From NCBI GenBank assembly GCA_029012445.1, contig JAQXMC010000039.1, positions 1 through 40,386 of the forward strand: 40,386 nt of DNA, read 5' to 3'. This document shows positions 6,145 through 14,743 of the stretch, piece by piece; the first letter of the stretch is position 1, and each line of letters begins with the position of its first letter. The stretch comes from Oscillospiraceae bacterium. GTDB lineage: Bacteria > Bacillota > Clostridia > Oscillospirales > Acutalibacteraceae. The position numbers and the translations under genes are program-made. The notes below the pieces were generated by a model, which made no database searches, was not told the DNA's origin, and saw only the letters and a program-made list of their open reading frames with translations.

Positions 6145-7845
6145 TCACTTTGTTACCTTTTCAGGTTTTTCGATATGTGAGAAGAAAAAATCTTCTCTTT
6201 CCTTTGTGTTTATGACGGTGACGGGCTTGATCTGATTAAGAACAACGCCGCGGCTCCTGAGCATCTCTCTGTAATCATTATAGGTGTTATGCTTGAGAAC
6301 ATATGCCTCGGGCATATTGAGCATTCCCCAGCGTCTGTATTTGTAATACTTTTCGTTTGCTTTCCTGAGATTCTCGTCAAGAAGCTCGGAGTATTTCTGC
6401 CTTTCTTCCTCACTGACGGGATTCTTGGGCTCGAAGAGCATACAATATCTCGGCGGCTTAGTCGAGTAGTCGGCATAGAAGCTGTGACCCTCAAACTCAT
6501 TGTTCATCGCCTTGGCGGTTTCAACAGCCGCCCAGTCGACCATCTGTGTCGTCGTCTTTTCGTTCGCAATATTCATGCTGAGATTAAGTCTGTAAAGGAA
6601 CTCAATCTTCGGCGTGTTATTGTATTTTCCGGTAACCTTGACGACATCCTCCATTCTGTATCTGTAAAGGCCGGAGAAGTTCGTGATGATTATCTCATAT
6701 TTCTTGCCGACCTCAAGATCCTGAATAAGAAGCGGTCTCATGTTCGGATCAGTCTCTATATCGTCATCAACGGGCAGGAACTCAAAGAACAGACTTCTCG
6801 GAAGCAGAACGGCATCGTTGACATTAAGCTCAACAGGCATTGCAATATAGCCCTCAGCCGCAGCGTAGCCCATATTGTGAAGCGGAATATCGCCGAGATA
6901 ATGCTTGACCTTGTCAACATAGACGGCAAGGTTAGAGCCTATCATGCCGTACGCCCATGAAAGCTTCGGCCAAATTCTCGGAGCTATCGGAGTGTCGAAG
7001 CCTTTTTCAAATTCCTTGCGAAGCTCGGCGGCTCTCTTCGGGTTGGGCTTGAACTTCTTTGAATATTCGGCTTTAAGCTCCGGCGTTATTTTGACGCTCG
7101 GATTGATGATTCCCTTTTCGATATCGTCGCAGAGCATCTGCCAGTTTTCTTCAAGATAGTCGAACATCGTCGTGACAAGAGTTATAACGAGCGAACCGAT
7201 ATAGCTGACATTTCTCTCTTCAAGAGCAAAACGGAGCTGAAGATAAGGAACATTGATCTTTTCCTCGTTCTCGCAATAAAGGAGAGAAAGCGGTGAGGTC
7301 GAGAAGAAGTGAGTGATGGGTTTCAGATATGTCAGAGGTATCTGAGCCGCACCGTTGCACATCTTTCCGTCGCTGAGCTTATGGCCTGTAAGGCTCATGA
7401 CAAGCGGGCCCTTCTGAGCATACATTTTCTTTCCGTGTGCCTTGAGATATTTCGAGACTGTTCCGACAGTTGCGGCAAAGCCCATGCACTGCATATTCCA
7501 AAGATCCTTGCCTGACTTCGGAATGACCTTCGGCTTGCCGACGCTGCCTGAAGATGAGCAATAACGCTTGCACTTTCTTGACGAGAGAATATTTTCCTCT
7601 CCGGCGATCATGCGGTCAACATATTCGTCGTAGTCTCTGTAAGTGGTAAGCGGCACCTTATCCTGAAAATCCTTGATAGATTTTATCCCGGCAAAATCAT
7701 ATTTTTTGCCGTACTCAGTGTCCTTGTTTTCTTTGATAATCTTATCAAGTGTTTTCTGCTGAACCCCGACGGGATCCTTTGTGTAATGATTGACGCCGCT
7801 GAGAACCCATTTTCCGAGCAACACGCCGATATCCGATACTGCCAT
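6145..7845 (-). CDS. GH3 (auxin-responsive promoter) family protein, acyl-adenylating type
   Basis: 566 aa. The opening TKDPVGVQQKTLDKIIKEN, the segment GKKYDFAGIKSIKDFQDKVPL, and the phosphate loop CSSSGSVGKPKVIP (near residue 95) match bacterial GH3-family proteins. These belong to the ANL adenylating superfamily: plant members link amino acids to jasmonate or auxin, and the bacterial substrates are unknown. FSGLYRYRMEDVVKV near residue 390 fits the adenylate-binding core. It has a clear GGAGA ribosome site and a consensus promoter upstream. No membrane segments or signal peptide are evident. The acid and amine partners are unknown. Confidence 0.88.
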   Translation of the reverse strand: MAVSDIGVLLGKWVLSGVNHYTKDPVGVQQKTLDKIIKENKDTEYGKKYDFAGIKSIKDFQDKVPLTTYRDYDEYVDRMIAGEENILSSRKCKRYCSSSGSVGKPKVIPKSGKDLWNMQCMGFAATVGTVSKYLKAHGKKMYAQKGPLVMSLTGHKLSDGKMCNGAAQIPLTYLKPITHFFSTSPLSLLYCENEEKINVPYLQLRFALEERNVSYIGSLVITLVTTMFDYLEENWQMLCDDIEKGIINPSVKITPELKAEYSKKFKPNPKRAAELRKEFEKGFDTPIAPRIWPKLSWAYGMIGSNLAVYVDKVKHYLGDIPLHNMGYAAAEGYIAMPVELNVNDAVLLPRSLFFEFLPVDDDIETDPNMRPLLIQDLEVGKKYEIIITNFSGLYRYRMEDVVKVTGKYNNTPKIEFLYRLNLSMNIANEKTTTQMVDWAAVETAKAMNNEFEGHSFYADYSTKPPRYCMLFEPKNPVSEEERQKYSELLDENLRKANEKYYKYRRWGMLNMPEAYVLKHNTYNDYREMLRSRGVVLNQIKPVTVINTKEREDFFFSHIEKPEKVTK

Positions 7846-7903
7846 AAATACGTCTCCTTTTTTGAATTTATTGTAAATTTTAATACATACTAAAAGTATA
7901 GGG

Positions 7904-7933
7904 ATTATATCATACTTAACAAAAGCCTGTCAA
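7904..7933 (-). promoter_or_regulatory. Consensus promoter of the GH3-HAD operon
   Basis: TTGACA (7933-7928), an 18-nt spacer and TATAAT (7909-7904) on the minus strand, about 50 nt before the GH3 start at 7845. Confidence 0.82.
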
Positions 7934-8060
7934 GATATGTATGAACTTTTTCTTAAAAATTAAAAGTTTTAATATATTTGTTATCGGTTTGCAATACTTT
8001 GAGCCGATTGCTTATCTTCCGCAAGAATATAAGCGCAGGCGTACCTTATAGGAGCTTCGC

Positions 8061-8089
8061 AAAAAATCAGACGCATTTCTGCGCCTGAT
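8061..8089 (-). terminator. Terminator of the LCAT-like hydrolase gene
   Basis: On the minus strand ATCAGGCGCA-GAAA-TGCGTCTGAT forms a 10-bp stem with one G-U pair and a GAAA tetraloop, followed by six T. Confidence 0.9.
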
Positions 8090-8101
8090 CCGAAATATTG
8101 C

Positions 8102-9673
8102 TTATTTGGAATTGCTGCCGAAAATCGCCGTTATAAAGGCAACCACCACAGATAAGACGCGCAGAACGCTTTTCATAAGCTTGGCCGACGAGTCGGACGA
8201 ATTATTAAGGTATCCGCTCAAAGCCCAGGTCAACATATTGCCCTCGCCCTCATATTTTGCATACTGAGGAAATTCGGGATTTGTGTTGACATCCATCTGA
8301 CCGGGGCCGTCGTAGCGGGCGATGGCAAGCAGCAGTCTGTCAACGCTCTTCGGGAAGTCAAAGTGCTCGACACCCTCCGCAAACCATGTATAATCCGGGA
8401 AAAGACAGGTTGAAGCGTCTATCGCGTAATCCGGTGAAATATAATCAAGAGTATCTCTTTCAACCGCTTTGTTAAGATATTCGGTGCTGAAGCTCTCGCC
8501 CCTCTTGACGCTTGTCGCGTCCAGGGAAGCGCTCGGGACCTCAACTATACCGTCGCCTATATAGTCGCAGCTTTTTATTGCCGGAACTATCTGATGGCCG
8601 TATTTTGTGATATTCGCATATTTCATTCCGTTCTTATTGGCCTTGATAAGAATATCCTCGATATTTGTCAGAACGGTATAATAATAATAGTCGATCTTAT
8701 CTATAAGCTTTTGGTATTTGTCGTATTGACCGCCGAAAACAAAGCTTTTAGCATCGTCAAAATACTCTTCACCGACCATACTCCAATAGCCGGGCATCGA
8801 AGCAAACGAGCTTATAAGACCCCGTGGCATAACACGGTCGCATATCTTATTGTATATAGTGTTGATAAATGCGGATGTAATCTTGACGGCTATCGGTGAA
8901 TTGCTGACAATTTCGCCGAGGATAGCCGTTATCGGGTTAATTCCGAAAAGCTCGCTTATATATTGCTCCACACCGTCCGGACTCAGCTCTACCCTGCCGC
9001 AGAACATTTCACCGCAGACAACCGAGCCTTTAGCGGTTGAACAATAAAGTATGTTTGTGTCGATCTTATCGCTGCCGTATTCCGAAAGATAGGCTCCGAC
9101 AAGATTGCAGCCGTAGCAACGGCTTATGAGAACGCACTTTCTCGCGCCTGTGACTTCGAGAACCGCATTTATGTATTCATTGAGAAGCTCGGCGTTGTGG
9201 AACATATCAAGGCGCCAGTCATAATGGAAGGTATAGTCATAAAGACCGTAGACGCCGTTTTCCTTGGTATCCTTGAGATCGGATTTCCAGTCCCAGATTA
9301 TGCCGCTGTTATCTTTCGGCTCGCCGTCCTCATTCAGGGTGAGGTCCTGATATATCCCGGCTATAAGATCATACATGGCGTCGCAATAAGCGTCCCATTT
9401 TTCTTCATTCTGGTTATGAGTATAAGCGTCAATGAAGGTTTCAGTCAGAGTTTCCAGAGTTTTTCCGTCTATGTTGTCCATAGAAACGGGATAGATGACT
9501 TTGCTGTTGGGATCGGACTTGTCCTTATAAATGACATCGACCTTGCCTATAACATAAACTATCGGGAGTGCGTCTCCGTCCTCATCGACTGTCGCAAATG
9601 CAGGCGTTACAGCCAGCACCGAAAGAACGACGACCATAAAGACCGACAGTGTTTTCTTTAAAAATCCTTTCAT
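8102..9673 (-). CDS. Secreted LCAT-like alpha/beta hydrolase with Cys at the nucleophile position
   Basis: 523 aa. I start it at 9673 (MKGFLKKTLSVFMV) because GGGAGG lies 10 nt before it and the -10 of the promoter is at 9704; the longer frame to 9730 begins upstream of that promoter. A signal peptide ends near ...TPAFA. The fold resembles lecithin:cholesterol acyltransferase-type lipases: a nucleophile elbow VLISRCYG, then GDGIVEVPSA, then VEHFDFPKS. The usual catalytic Ser is Cys186; Asp374 and His437 would complete the triad. The C-terminus has a hydrophobic stretch (SVLRVLSVVVAFITAIF) that may anchor it to the membrane. It stands alone between its own promoter and terminator. The substrate is unknown. 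Confidence 0.75.
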   Translation of the reverse strand: MKGFLKKTLSVFMVVVLSVLAVTPAFATVDEDGDALPIVYVIGKVDVIYKDKSDPNSKVIYPVSMDNIDGKTLETLTETFIDAYTHNQNEEKWDAYCDAMYDLIAGIYQDLTLNEDGEPKDNSGIIWDWKSDLKDTKENGVYGLYDYTFHYDWRLDMFHNAELLNEYINAVLEVTGARKCVLISRCYGCNLVGAYLSEYGSDKIDTNILYCSTAKGSVVCGEMFCGRVELSPDGVEQYISELFGINPITAILGEIVSNSPIAVKITSAFINTIYNKICDRVMPRGLISSFASMPGYWSMVGEEYFDDAKSFVFGGQYDKYQKLIDKIDYYYYTVLTNIEDILIKANKNGMKYANITKYGHQIVPAIKSCDYIGDGIVEVPSASLDATSVKRGESFSTEYLNKAVERDTLDYISPDYAIDASTCLFPDYTWFAEGVEHFDFPKSVDRLLLAIARYDGPGQMDVNTNPEFPQYAKYEGEGNMLTWALSGYLNNSSDSSAKLMKSVLRVLSVVVAFITAIFGSNSK

Positions 9674-9698
9674 TTTATCCATACCTCCCTTTCTTTGG

Positions 9699-9727
9699 AT
9701 TGTAACACAAAAGGTGGGCGTTTTCAA
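9699..9727 (-). promoter_or_regulatory. Promoter of the LCAT-like gene
   Basis: TTGAAA (9727-9722), 17 nt, then TACAAT (9704-9699) on the minus strand, giving a roughly 20-nt leader. A second, weaker candidate (TTGACA near 9770) lies further upstream. Confidence 0.75.
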
Positions 9728-9809
9728 CAAAGCGAATGAAAAATAAAATAAATTTAAGAACTTTTCATGTTTTTGTCAACTTTTTCAAGCAGCTTTTATC
9801 AGCGGCAGA

Positions 9810-10424
9810 CTAACGGGCGCCGCGAAGGCGGCACACAAGCAGAAAGCCGAGATATACAGTCGCCGCGATAAGGCTGAAATTAGTTTTACGGCGGCAAAGC
9901 ATAATAACTGCGGCGCTCAGAAGCAAAGCGACGCAGACGACCGACAGACTGAATATAACTGTGTCGGCGTGCTTTTCCGGTATGCGACGGAGAAGCGCAA
10001 ACCTCAGGGCTCTTGAGCCGTCAAGGGAATCTATCGGAAGAAGATTAAAGCCGCCGACAAGCAGGCTGACTATACATATATCACAAAGCACCCTGCGTTT
10101 TAACGCAAGCCAGCAGCAAAAAGAGACTAAAGAAAGCAGGCAGTTAGCCCCGATTCCGGCAAGACTGACGGCTATTTCTCCCCGGTATCCCAGCGCAGTA
10201 ACGCTGAATTTATCTATGCTTATTCCGAAAGCCGAAAAGCTTATTCTTCTCAGTCTGTCACCGAGAAGAAGCATTGCCGCTATATGTCCGGCTTCGTGAA
10301 AAAGCGAGCAAAGCAGGGATATGAGCACAATTCTCGTCTCGCAGGTAATAAGCATCAGCGTTATCACGGCGAAAAAACCGGTGCCGACGGATATTTCACA
10401 GTCTCTGACAGTGAATTTAAGCAT
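9810..10424 (-). CDS. M50 site-2 protease, SpoIVFB-like
   Basis: 204 aa integral membrane metalloprotease. The zinc motif HEAGH is at residues 43-47 and the second metal motif NLLPIDSLDG lies near residues 122-131, with four to six membrane segments. The family cleaves substrates inside the membrane; SpoIVFB activates pro-sigma-K late in sporulation. Its start overlaps the end of the small upstream gene by 8 nt, so the two are coupled. A role in sporulation is likely but inferred from family and the neighbour. Confidence 0.87.
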   Translation of the reverse strand: MLKFTVRDCEISVGTGFFAVITLMLITCETRIVLISLLCSLFHEAGHIAAMLLLGDRLRRISFSAFGISIDKFSVTALGYRGEIAVSLAGIGANCLLSLVSFCCWLALKRRVLCDICIVSLLVGGFNLLPIDSLDGSRALRFALLRRIPEKHADTVIFSLSVVCVALLLSAAVIMLCRRKTNFSLIAATVYLGFLLVCRLRGAR

Positions 10425-10674
10425 CTCTCGTTAGCCCGACATAGTTCTTTAAAACATTCACTCCGTTGAAAAAATCCTCTTCGGTCAAAGAAAACTCAGT
10501 CAGATATTCATAGCCCTCTTTCACCTTTTCTCTCAGGCTTGAATTCAATCCGCAGGAAATAAACAGCGCCAATACCATAACAGCACTAAGAATTATCTGA
10601 TAGAGCCTGACCGATACATACCAGTCCTTTTCGTCTCTTTTTCGTTCTGAGTAATAGTCGATACCGTCTTTCAC
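10417..10674 (-). CDS. Short single-span membrane protein paired with the M50 protease (SpoIVFA-like position)
   Basis: 85 aa. It starts with GTG at 10674, preceded 7 nt upstream by GGGGAGG. A charged N-terminus (residues 1-20), one membrane helix (about 25-42, LYQIILSAVMVLALFIS), and a short external tail. In Bacillus SpoIVFA occupies this position and holds SpoIVFB inactive; related clostridial proteins carry an M23 (LytM) domain after the helix. Here the protein stops about 40 residues after the helix, so any LytM domain is absent. Homology to SpoIVFA is suggested by position and layout, not shown by sequence. Confidence 0.65.
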   Translation of the reverse strand: MKDGIDYYSERKRDEKDWYVSVRLYQIILSAVMVLALFISCGLNSSLREKVKEGYEYLTEFSLTEEDFFNGVNVLKNYVGLTRDA

Positions 10675-10741
10675 AATTTGTCCTCCCCTTTTCTTTCTCA
10701 GAAAATTACTATTCCGGGGTTGACTCTTTTATGCAAAAGTG

Positions 10742-10770
10742 TTGCTATTTTATATATTTTATGTTAAACT
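10742..10770 (+). promoter_or_regulatory. Putative promoter of the DUF5058 pair
   Basis: TTGCTA (10742-10747), a 17-nt AT-rich spacer, and TAAACT (10765-10770) with an extended TG motif. It lies 30 nt before the ATG. Confidence 0.5.
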
Positions 10771-10798
10771 TTACTAAATTGAAATCAGAGGTGGTTTT

Positions 10799-11569
10799 AT
10801 GACAGACTTCAAAGAAAGCCCGTTTATGTACGCCATCGCCTTTGTCGCTATCGGATTTGTCATAGTGCAGTCCGTGTTCTTTATCGTCAAAGCCTGGAAG
10901 CGTGCAAAAGAATTAGGCATCAAAAGCGAAACTCTCAGGCAGACGGTCGTTTCGAGCGCCCTTTTCACGCTGGCTCCCGCTGTTGCGATACTCGCCACCG
11001 TCATTGTTCTGGCGTCTTCGCTCGGAATCGTGCTGCCGTGGATAAGACTTTCGGTCGTCGGCAACTTAGCGTACGAAACCGTTGCGGCTCAAACGGCTCT
11101 TGACGCTCTCGGCGGCAGCATAACGCAGGAGGTCACCGACAAGGTTCAGTTCTCCGCCGTTGCCTGGGTTATGACGCTCGGCGTCGCTTTCGGCATATTC
11201 CTTGTTCCCCTGCTTTGCAAAAAGATCCTCAACAAGGTCGGCAAGGTCGTTAACAAAGACGAAAAAAGCTCAAGACTCGCCGATATCGTTTCGGCTGCGG
11301 CTTTCATCGGAATCATCGCCGCCTTCATCGTCAGAGAAATCAACGGCAAAACCGCCGACAACAGCGACAACGCCGGTTTTCTCTCGATAGCAACTCTGCT
11401 GGCCTCGGTGCTTATTTATCTGATGCTCGACTTCTTCACAAAAAAATTCAAATGGAAAAAGTTTGAGCCGTTCGTTATGCCCTCTGCGATGTTCGGCGCA
11501 ATGGCCGTTGCGATTCTTTTGACGCAGTACGCCCCCGCGTCGCTGGTAAACTGGACTTGGTGGAGCTAA
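10799..11569 (+). CDS. DUF5058 family integral membrane protein
   Basis: 256 aa with about six membrane helices, opening MTDFKESPFMYAIAFVAIGF, the conserved start of DUF5058 proteins. A cytoplasmic basic loop follows the first helix (KAWKRAKELGIKSETLRQ). No enzymatic motif is visible. It ends 12 nt before the next gene, with a GGAGG ribosome site between. The family is uncharacterised; the pair looks like a two-subunit membrane transporter or channel, with no direct evidence for a substrate. Confidence 0.8.
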   Translation: MTDFKESPFMYAIAFVAIGFVIVQSVFFIVKAWKRAKELGIKSETLRQTVVSSALFTLAPAVAILATVIVLASSLGIVLPWIRLSVVGNLAYETVAAQTALDALGGSITQEVTDKVQFSAVAWVMTLGVAFGIFLVPLLCKKILNKVGKVVNKDEKSSRLADIVSAAAFIGIIAAFIVREINGKTADNSDNAGFLSIATLLASVLIYLMLDFFTKKFKWKKFEPFVMPSAMFGAMAVAILLTQYAPASLVNWTWWS

Positions 11570-11581
11570 GGAGGTACGGCA

Positions 11582-12244
11582 ATGAATAAAAAGACTTATA
11601 TGGACAAGGTTCACATCTGGGGCAAGATCTGGTGCTACACTGCGCTTGCGGTGTTTATTTGCATCCCGCTTGCGATCTCGATATATTACGACGCATGGCC
11701 CGACGCTCCAACCGTTTTAAAAGCGTTTTCAAAGGTCGCTCTCATCTATTGGACGAGTTCTATCATTGAAGTTATAACATACACCCCGATGCTCGGCGCA
11801 GGCGGAACTTATCTCAGCTTCATAACCGGCAACATCACTAATCTCAAGCTCCCCTGCGGTCTCAACGCAATGGAGAACGCAAAGGTCAGAGCAAATTCAG
11901 AGGAGGGCGAGGTCATTTCGACTATCGCTATCGGCGTTTCTTCTATCGTGACAACGGTCGTTATCGCTGTCGGCGTTCTCTGCTTTGCTCCGTTTCTTCC
12001 GAAGCTCACGGCTGACGATTCGATTTTTAAAGCGGCGTTTGATCAGGTGCTTCCCGCTTTGTTCGGCGCTCTCGGCGCATCTTATCTCGGCAAGCACTGG
12101 AAGATATCCGTTTTCCCGATCCTCGTCGGCTGCATCATTCTCATTTTCTCGCCGACGCTTCCGGTCGGAACTATGATATTTATAACAATTGTCGCAAGTG
12201 TTGCCGGCGCACTCGTTATGTATAAGCTCAAATTGATAAAATAA
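11582..12244 (+). CDS. Membrane partner of the DUF5058 protein (unknown)
   Basis: 220 aa with about five to six hydrophobic helices and few charges outside the loop LPCGLNAMENAKVRANSEEGE (residues 90-110). The segment TPMLGAGGTYLSFITGN near residue 65 is glycine-rich and could form a re-entrant loop. It is translated from an ATG 12 nt after the DUF5058 stop. I do not recognise a characterised family. A strong terminator follows, so the two genes form a complete operon. Confidence 0.75.
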   Translation: MNKKTYMDKVHIWGKIWCYTALAVFICIPLAISIYYDAWPDAPTVLKAFSKVALIYWTSSIIEVITYTPMLGAGGTYLSFITGNITNLKLPCGLNAMENAKVRANSEEGEVISTIAIGVSSIVTTVVIAVGVLCFAPFLPKLTADDSIFKAAFDQVLPALFGALGASYLGKHWKISVFPILVGCIILIFSPTLPVGTMIFITIVASVAGALVMYKLKLIK

Positions 12245-12262
12245 AACGAATGTATTTCACAG

Positions 12263-12295
12263 CAGCCGCTGCCGAAAGGCAGCGGCTGTTCTTTT
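12263..12295 (+). terminator. Terminator of the DUF5058 operon
   Basis: Perfect 11-bp stem CAGCCGCTGCC (12263-12273) / GGCAGCGGCTG (12278-12288) with a GAAA tetraloop and TTCTTTT tail. Confidence 0.95.
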
Positions 12296-12415
12296 ATAAT
12301 CTGAAATACGCTTTGCACTGTCATTTTCAGACGCAGAAAGCGTTTTATTTATCCTATATAAGAGCGATGCGAATTTGAGAAAAGCCCATTAAGAAACAAA
12401 TTCAATTCTCAAAAA

Positions 12416-12482
12416 ACATAAAAAAAGCTATAAATTACAATAAAGCGTTCCTTGTTCGGCTTCAATGTAAATTATAGCTTTT
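12416..12482 (-). terminator. Long hairpin terminator of cdaA-cdaR
   Basis: Arms 12423-12439 and 12466-12482 pair over 17 positions with a single A-A mismatch. Read on the minus strand it ends AAAGCTTTTTTT-like in a T run (12426-12421). It is AT-rich but unusually long, and T-rich on both sides, so it can act in both directions. Confidence 0.8.
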
Positions 12483-12533
12483 AATTCTGGCTTTGATTTT
12501 TGTTCTGCGCCGGACGCGACAGACTCAATAAAA

Positions 12534-13796
12534 TTATTTCTTGGATATTCTGACCTTAGCAGTATATTCGCCGTATACCCAGCAGCGGGTATTGTCTTTG
12601 ATATATATGACCGCTTTATAGTCTCTGACGCCCTCGGTCGCTCCGGAAAGGTCGATCTTGGCATAAAGCTGGGTATCCCCATCGAGACTGCTGAGCGAAG
12701 CCGACGGTCCGATGATCTGAACGCCCGGAATGTTCTTATCAACGAGCGAAGCCTTCTGATCTGCCCCAAGATTCAGGAATGTCACATTCGCCGACTGGAC
12801 ATTAAATTTCTTTTTCGACATCGGATAGCAGTTCACCGTCACCTTGACCTCGGTGGTGCCGTCCATTATCTTGACCTCTTCGATATTGTTCAGAGAAAAT
12901 GTGAACTTGTTGTTCTTGTTGGTCAGAGAAGAAAAGTCGATCGTGCCTATAATCAGGCTTTCCATCTCATCGAGCACGCTTTGAGCCGCCGCAACCTTGA
13001 CCGTTTTAGGATAGATGTTAACCTCGAGCATATTGTCGTTATAAAACTCAGGCATATTGAGATATCTGACCGAAACAGGCTTTTCAACCACCTTTGAAAC
13101 AGGTATCGTGACTGTGAAATTCTCAACATCATCAACAAAGCTGACATATTTCGCTTCACTGCCGTTAGCTGTTACGGCCTGAAGCTCCGCCTCAAGAGCG
13201 GTGGTTTCAGTGAGCGAATAATCAAGGTTGACCTGAGCGACGACCTTTTCTATCTTGTTGATTTCCGTTGCGGGTCCCGTCACGGTAACATTGCTAATCG
13301 AAGCTATCGGATCAAGGCTTATATAACCTTCCGGAACGGTCTCAAGATTTGAATTGAGCTTGACCTCGACCGGAAAAACAGATGTTTTCGGCGTATCATA
13401 ATAGACGGTGATGGAGTTTTCAGACATATCGGTTATCTTGACATCGTTATTGCCCTTGACCGTTGCGGTGAGATTGAGCTTCTGCTTGCCGGAATAATCG
13501 ACATATTTGCTTTTGGCGACGACCGATATATCATCGGCTGAAAGAGCGCCGGGCGAAATAAGATATCTTCTGCCCTTGACCGTCACATCTATATAGGTAT
13601 CCTGATAGCCGAATATCTGATAGCCTGAATCCTCGTTTTCTTCTATTGTGACCTTGACATTTTCTATAACCCTGGTATCCTCGGGTGCAACCGTCATCGA
13701 CGCTGCTCCCCAGATAACTATTGCAAGCAGAATCGAAAAAACGAGGACAAATTTATTATTCATAAAAAGTCCGTGAATGCTTATTTTCTTCTTCAT
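12534..13796 (-). CDS. cdaR: CdaR, YbbR-domain regulator of diadenylate cyclase
   Basis: 420 aa. An N-terminal membrane anchor (residues 12-35, FVLVFSILLAIVIWGAASM) is followed by repeated YbbR beta-domains outside the membrane, each with a recurring V-P/D-V-T-V pattern (for example SNVTVTGPATEI). YbbR proteins bind and modulate CdaA. Its ATG overlaps the cdaA stop as ATGA, so the two are translationally coupled. glmM, the usual third gene, does not follow; a terminator does. Confidence 0.92.
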   Translation of the reverse strand: MKKKISIHGLFMNNKFVLVFSILLAIVIWGAASMTVAPEDTRVIENVKVTIEENEDSGYQIFGYQDTYIDVTVKGRRYLISPGALSADDISVVAKSKYVDYSGKQKLNLTATVKGNNDVKITDMSENSITVYYDTPKTSVFPVEVKLNSNLETVPEGYISLDPIASISNVTVTGPATEINKIEKVVAQVNLDYSLTETTALEAELQAVTANGSEAKYVSFVDDVENFTVTIPVSKVVEKPVSVRYLNMPEFYNDNMLEVNIYPKTVKVAAAQSVLDEMESLIIGTIDFSSLTNKNNKFTFSLNNIEEVKIMDGTTEVKVTVNCYPMSKKKFNVQSANVTFLNLGADQKASLVDKNIPGVQIIGPSASLSSLDGDTQLYAKIDLSGATEGVRDYKAVIYIKDNTRCWVYGEYTAKVRISKK

Positions 13797-14647
13797 TTTT
13801 TCTTACCTCCGAAATGCTTTTTGAGGAAAGAAGTGTCATTCTGATTTTCCGGTATAAGATAATTCATAAGTCTTTCACGAAGCTCACCCGGAGAAATATC
13901 CCTTTTGAGCATTCCGTGGCTGGCAACGGAAATCGCGCCCCTCTCTTCGCTGACAACAACAACCATTGCATCGCCCTGCTCGCTCATTCCGACGGCGGCT
14001 CTGTGTCTCGTTCCGAGCTCGCTTGAAAGAGCATTTTGCGTCAGCGGCAATATGCAACCGGCGGCAACGACTCTGTTGCCCCTGATAATAGCTGCTCCGT
14101 CGTGAAGCGGAGCCTTAGGATAAAATATGTTTTCAATAAGCTCCTCGGTGACAAGCGCGTCTATCTCGCTGCCGGTATTTATTATCTCGCCCAGAAGTGT
14201 TTCTTTTTCAAAAACGATAAGAGCGCCTATCTTCTTGTCGCTCATGTCGGAGCAGGCTCTGCAAACCGCCAATATTGATTCGCTCGCTTCTTCGGTCTCC
14301 TGCAAACTGCTGTTGAAGCTTATGCGCTTTCTTCCGACGCTTTCGAGAACATGCCTTATTTCCGGCTGGAAAAGAAGCAGGAGGACCAGAACAACATCGT
14401 TAAATATGCGGCTCATTATATATGTGCTTGCCTGCATATTAAGAAGCCTGACGGCACCGTAGACAATCAACAGCAAGACTATGCCCTTCACAAGCTGAAA
14501 GGCTCTCGTCTGTCTTATAAATTTTATTGCGTTATAGACTATAAAAGCAACCAGACAAATATCCAGAAAATCAAAAAATGTAAATGATGAGAACAAGCTG
14601 ACAACATTCTTTATAAATTCCGAAAATACTCCCTGCATTTTCTTCAC
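13793..14647 (-). CDS. cdaA: Diadenylate cyclase CdaA (DisA_N domain)
   Basis: 284 aa membrane enzyme that makes c-di-AMP from two ATP. Three hydrophobic helices in the first 100 residues precede the DAC domain. The catalytic signatures are DGA at residues 183-185 (HDGAAIIRGNRVVAAGC) and RHR at 214-216 (GTRHRAAVGMSE). c-di-AMP controls potassium and osmolyte transport in Firmicutes, which links this operon functionally, though not physically, to the Kdp locus. A promoter overlapping the end of the upstream desulfurase gene drives it. Confidence 0.96.
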   Translation of the reverse strand: MKKMQGVFSEFIKNVVSLFSSFTFFDFLDICLVAFIVYNAIKFIRQTRAFQLVKGIVLLLIVYGAVRLLNMQASTYIMSRIFNDVVLVLLLLFQPEIRHVLESVGRKRISFNSSLQETEEASESILAVCRACSDMSDKKIGALIVFEKETLLGEIINTGSEIDALVTEELIENIFYPKAPLHDGAAIIRGNRVVAAGCILPLTQNALSSELGTRHRAAVGMSEQGDAMVVVVSEERGAISVASHGMLKRDISPGELRERLMNYLIPENQNDTSFLKKHFGGKKK

Positions 14648-14714
14648 CTGCCGTTGTTTTATTGCGCCGCATTTTTTCTTAGGGGCGCCGTTCGTTTATT
14701 CCTATACAAATAAT

Positions 14715-14743
14715 ATCATATCATATAAATCGCTGTTTTTCAA
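14715..14743 (-). promoter_or_regulatory. Promoter of cdaA-cdaR
   Basis: TTGAAA (14743-14738), a 17-nt spacer, TATGAT (14720-14715) on the minus strand. The -35 lies within the final codons of the upstream gene. Confidence 0.78.

Noticed and set aside
6289..6960. 223-aa plus-strand open frame
   Set aside because: Antisense shadow of the GH3-family gene, with no ribosome site or recognisable domain.
12428..12769. 113-aa minus-strand open frame
   Set aside because: Out-of-frame overlap with the end of cdaR that runs through its terminator; no ribosome site.
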